Source: Gammaproteobacteria bacterium
GTDB lineage: Bacteria > Pseudomonadota > Gammaproteobacteria > Enterobacterales > Alteromonadaceae
DNA length: 6,701 bases
NCBI GenBank assembly: GCA_027484495.1
Contig: JAIXSW010000025.1
Coordinates: forward strand, 1 to 6,701
Direction: 5' to 3'
In this document: piece after piece, positions 6,120-6,701 of the stretch
Position numbering within the stretch: the first letter of the stretch is position 1
Layout of the letters: each line of letters starts with the position of its first letter
Made by a program: the position numbers and the translations under genes
Notes under the pieces: generated by a model
The model's input: only the letters and a program-made list of their open reading frames with translations
Told to the model about the DNA's origin: nothing
Database searches by the model: none

Positions 6120-6679
6120 GCCTGTTGCAACAGCCCGGTGTAGGCAATCCACAGGCGCGCTTGCGCGTTTATGTCGCCAAAGCGCCGCCGATGGCGGAAT
6201 TTGCCGCGCTGCAGCATTGTGTGGCGCTGTTGCCTGGCCAAATCGACCAGATTTATCAGCATTGCGGCAATGGCTGGCGCAAGGTGTTTAATGTCTATGC
6301 CAAGCTGGTGTGGGCATTGCATGCGCCCTGGCAGCCCAATTTGCAAGGCGCCCGCAGCTGGCAGCACTGGCGTGATCAGTCGTTGTTGCAGGCGGGATCG
6401 GATACGGCGTTGTTGTTTGGCCAAACAGGATTTGCAGCATCAGACTGCGGCACAGAGACAATCCATATCATTGCTGGCCGGCAGCACGCGCGTGATTTAG
6501 TGGCGCAAGGGCTGCTACCCGATACATGGACCGGTGGTTTAGTCTGGCTCGATGATGAATTTGCCGTGGCTAAGCGGGTTCGGCTGGTGGTCTGTCCCTA
6601 TCTGGATTACCGGCAGCTCAGTGATGTGAAAATCGCGCGGTTGGTACAGCTGGTCCGGCAGTGGCCGGCGGGTATTTAA
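6116..6679 (+). CDS. DUF6942-like conserved protein of unknown function
   Basis: This 187-residue soluble protein begins at GTG 6116, overlapping the M1 stop (GTGA). No good Shine-Dalgarno is present, so translation probably depends on ribosomes finishing the upstream gene. No signal peptide or membrane helix is visible. Likely conserved blocks are GNPQARLRVYVAKAPP (10-25), CGNGWRKVFNVYAKLVWAL (50-68), HWRDQSLLQAGSDTALLFG (84-102) and a C-terminal segment with LVWLDDEFAVAKRVRLVVCP (142-161). These fit my recollection of DUF6942 proteins in marine gammaproteobacteria, but the match was not tested. Cys at 35, 50, 111 and 160 do not form a metal-binding pattern. Its partner is a secreted peptidase, yet this protein should stay in the cytoplasm, so a direct complex is not implied. 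Confidence 0.78.
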   Translation: MSLLQQPGVGNPQARLRVYVAKAPPMAEFAALQHCVALLPGQIDQIYQHCGNGWRKVFNVYAKLVWALHAPWQPNLQGARSWQHWRDQSLLQAGSDTALLFGQTGFAASDCGTETIHIIAGRQHARDLVAQGLLPDTWTGGLVWLDDEFAVAKRVRLVVCPYLDYRQLSDVKIARLVQLVRQWPAGI

Positions 6680-6701
6680 ACGAGGCGTAACGCAGGTTCA
6701 A

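Overview
The window reads as chromosomal DNA of a free-living gammaproteobacterium. Gene density is high, codons are moderately GC-rich, Shine-Dalgarno sites are conventional, and there are a secreted M1 aminopeptidase, a FrnE-like DsbA protein and a DUF6942-type protein. The mix suggests an Alteromonadales or Rheinheimera-like organism, but that is an impression from protein style and was not tested. No rRNA, tRNA, CRISPR array, insertion sequence or phage gene was seen.

Left part (1-1490): two minus-strand genes, a four-helix membrane protein (808 to 458) and the N-terminal part of an exported solute-binding-like protein (412 to beyond base 1), lie 45 bases apart and probably form one transcript. 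A small three-helix membrane protein (918-1226) diverges from them across a 109-base intergenic region that holds repeated TCAGCGC half-sites. It converges on a short minus-strand reading frame (1481 to 1272). That frame looks like the second half of an Xre-type helix-turn-helix domain joined to a membrane anchor. Its start lies inside a nested dyad of about 53 bases.

Middle part (1491-3295): an extended -10 promoter (TGGTATAGT) precedes an M14-family zinc carboxypeptidase-like enzyme, whose stop overlaps the start of a DsbA-family thioredoxin-fold protein (ATGA). The DsbA gene ends in a GC-rich hairpin that may terminate transcription. Both proteins lack signal peptides, so they are expected in the cytoplasm.

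Right part (3296-6701): a leader of about 190 bases with weak promoter and hairpin candidates precedes a large signal-peptide-bearing M1 zinc aminopeptidase with all catalytic motifs intact. Its stop overlaps the GTG start of a 187-residue DUF6942-like protein, implying translational coupling. Bases 6680-6701 hold nothing recognisable.

Most of the window is ordinary housekeeping or peptide-catabolism content. The points most worth a second look are the nested dyad and half-HTH frame at 1272-1523, the in-frame 15-base triplication in the DsbA gene, and the tight linkage of an uncharacterised protein to a secreted aminopeptidase.
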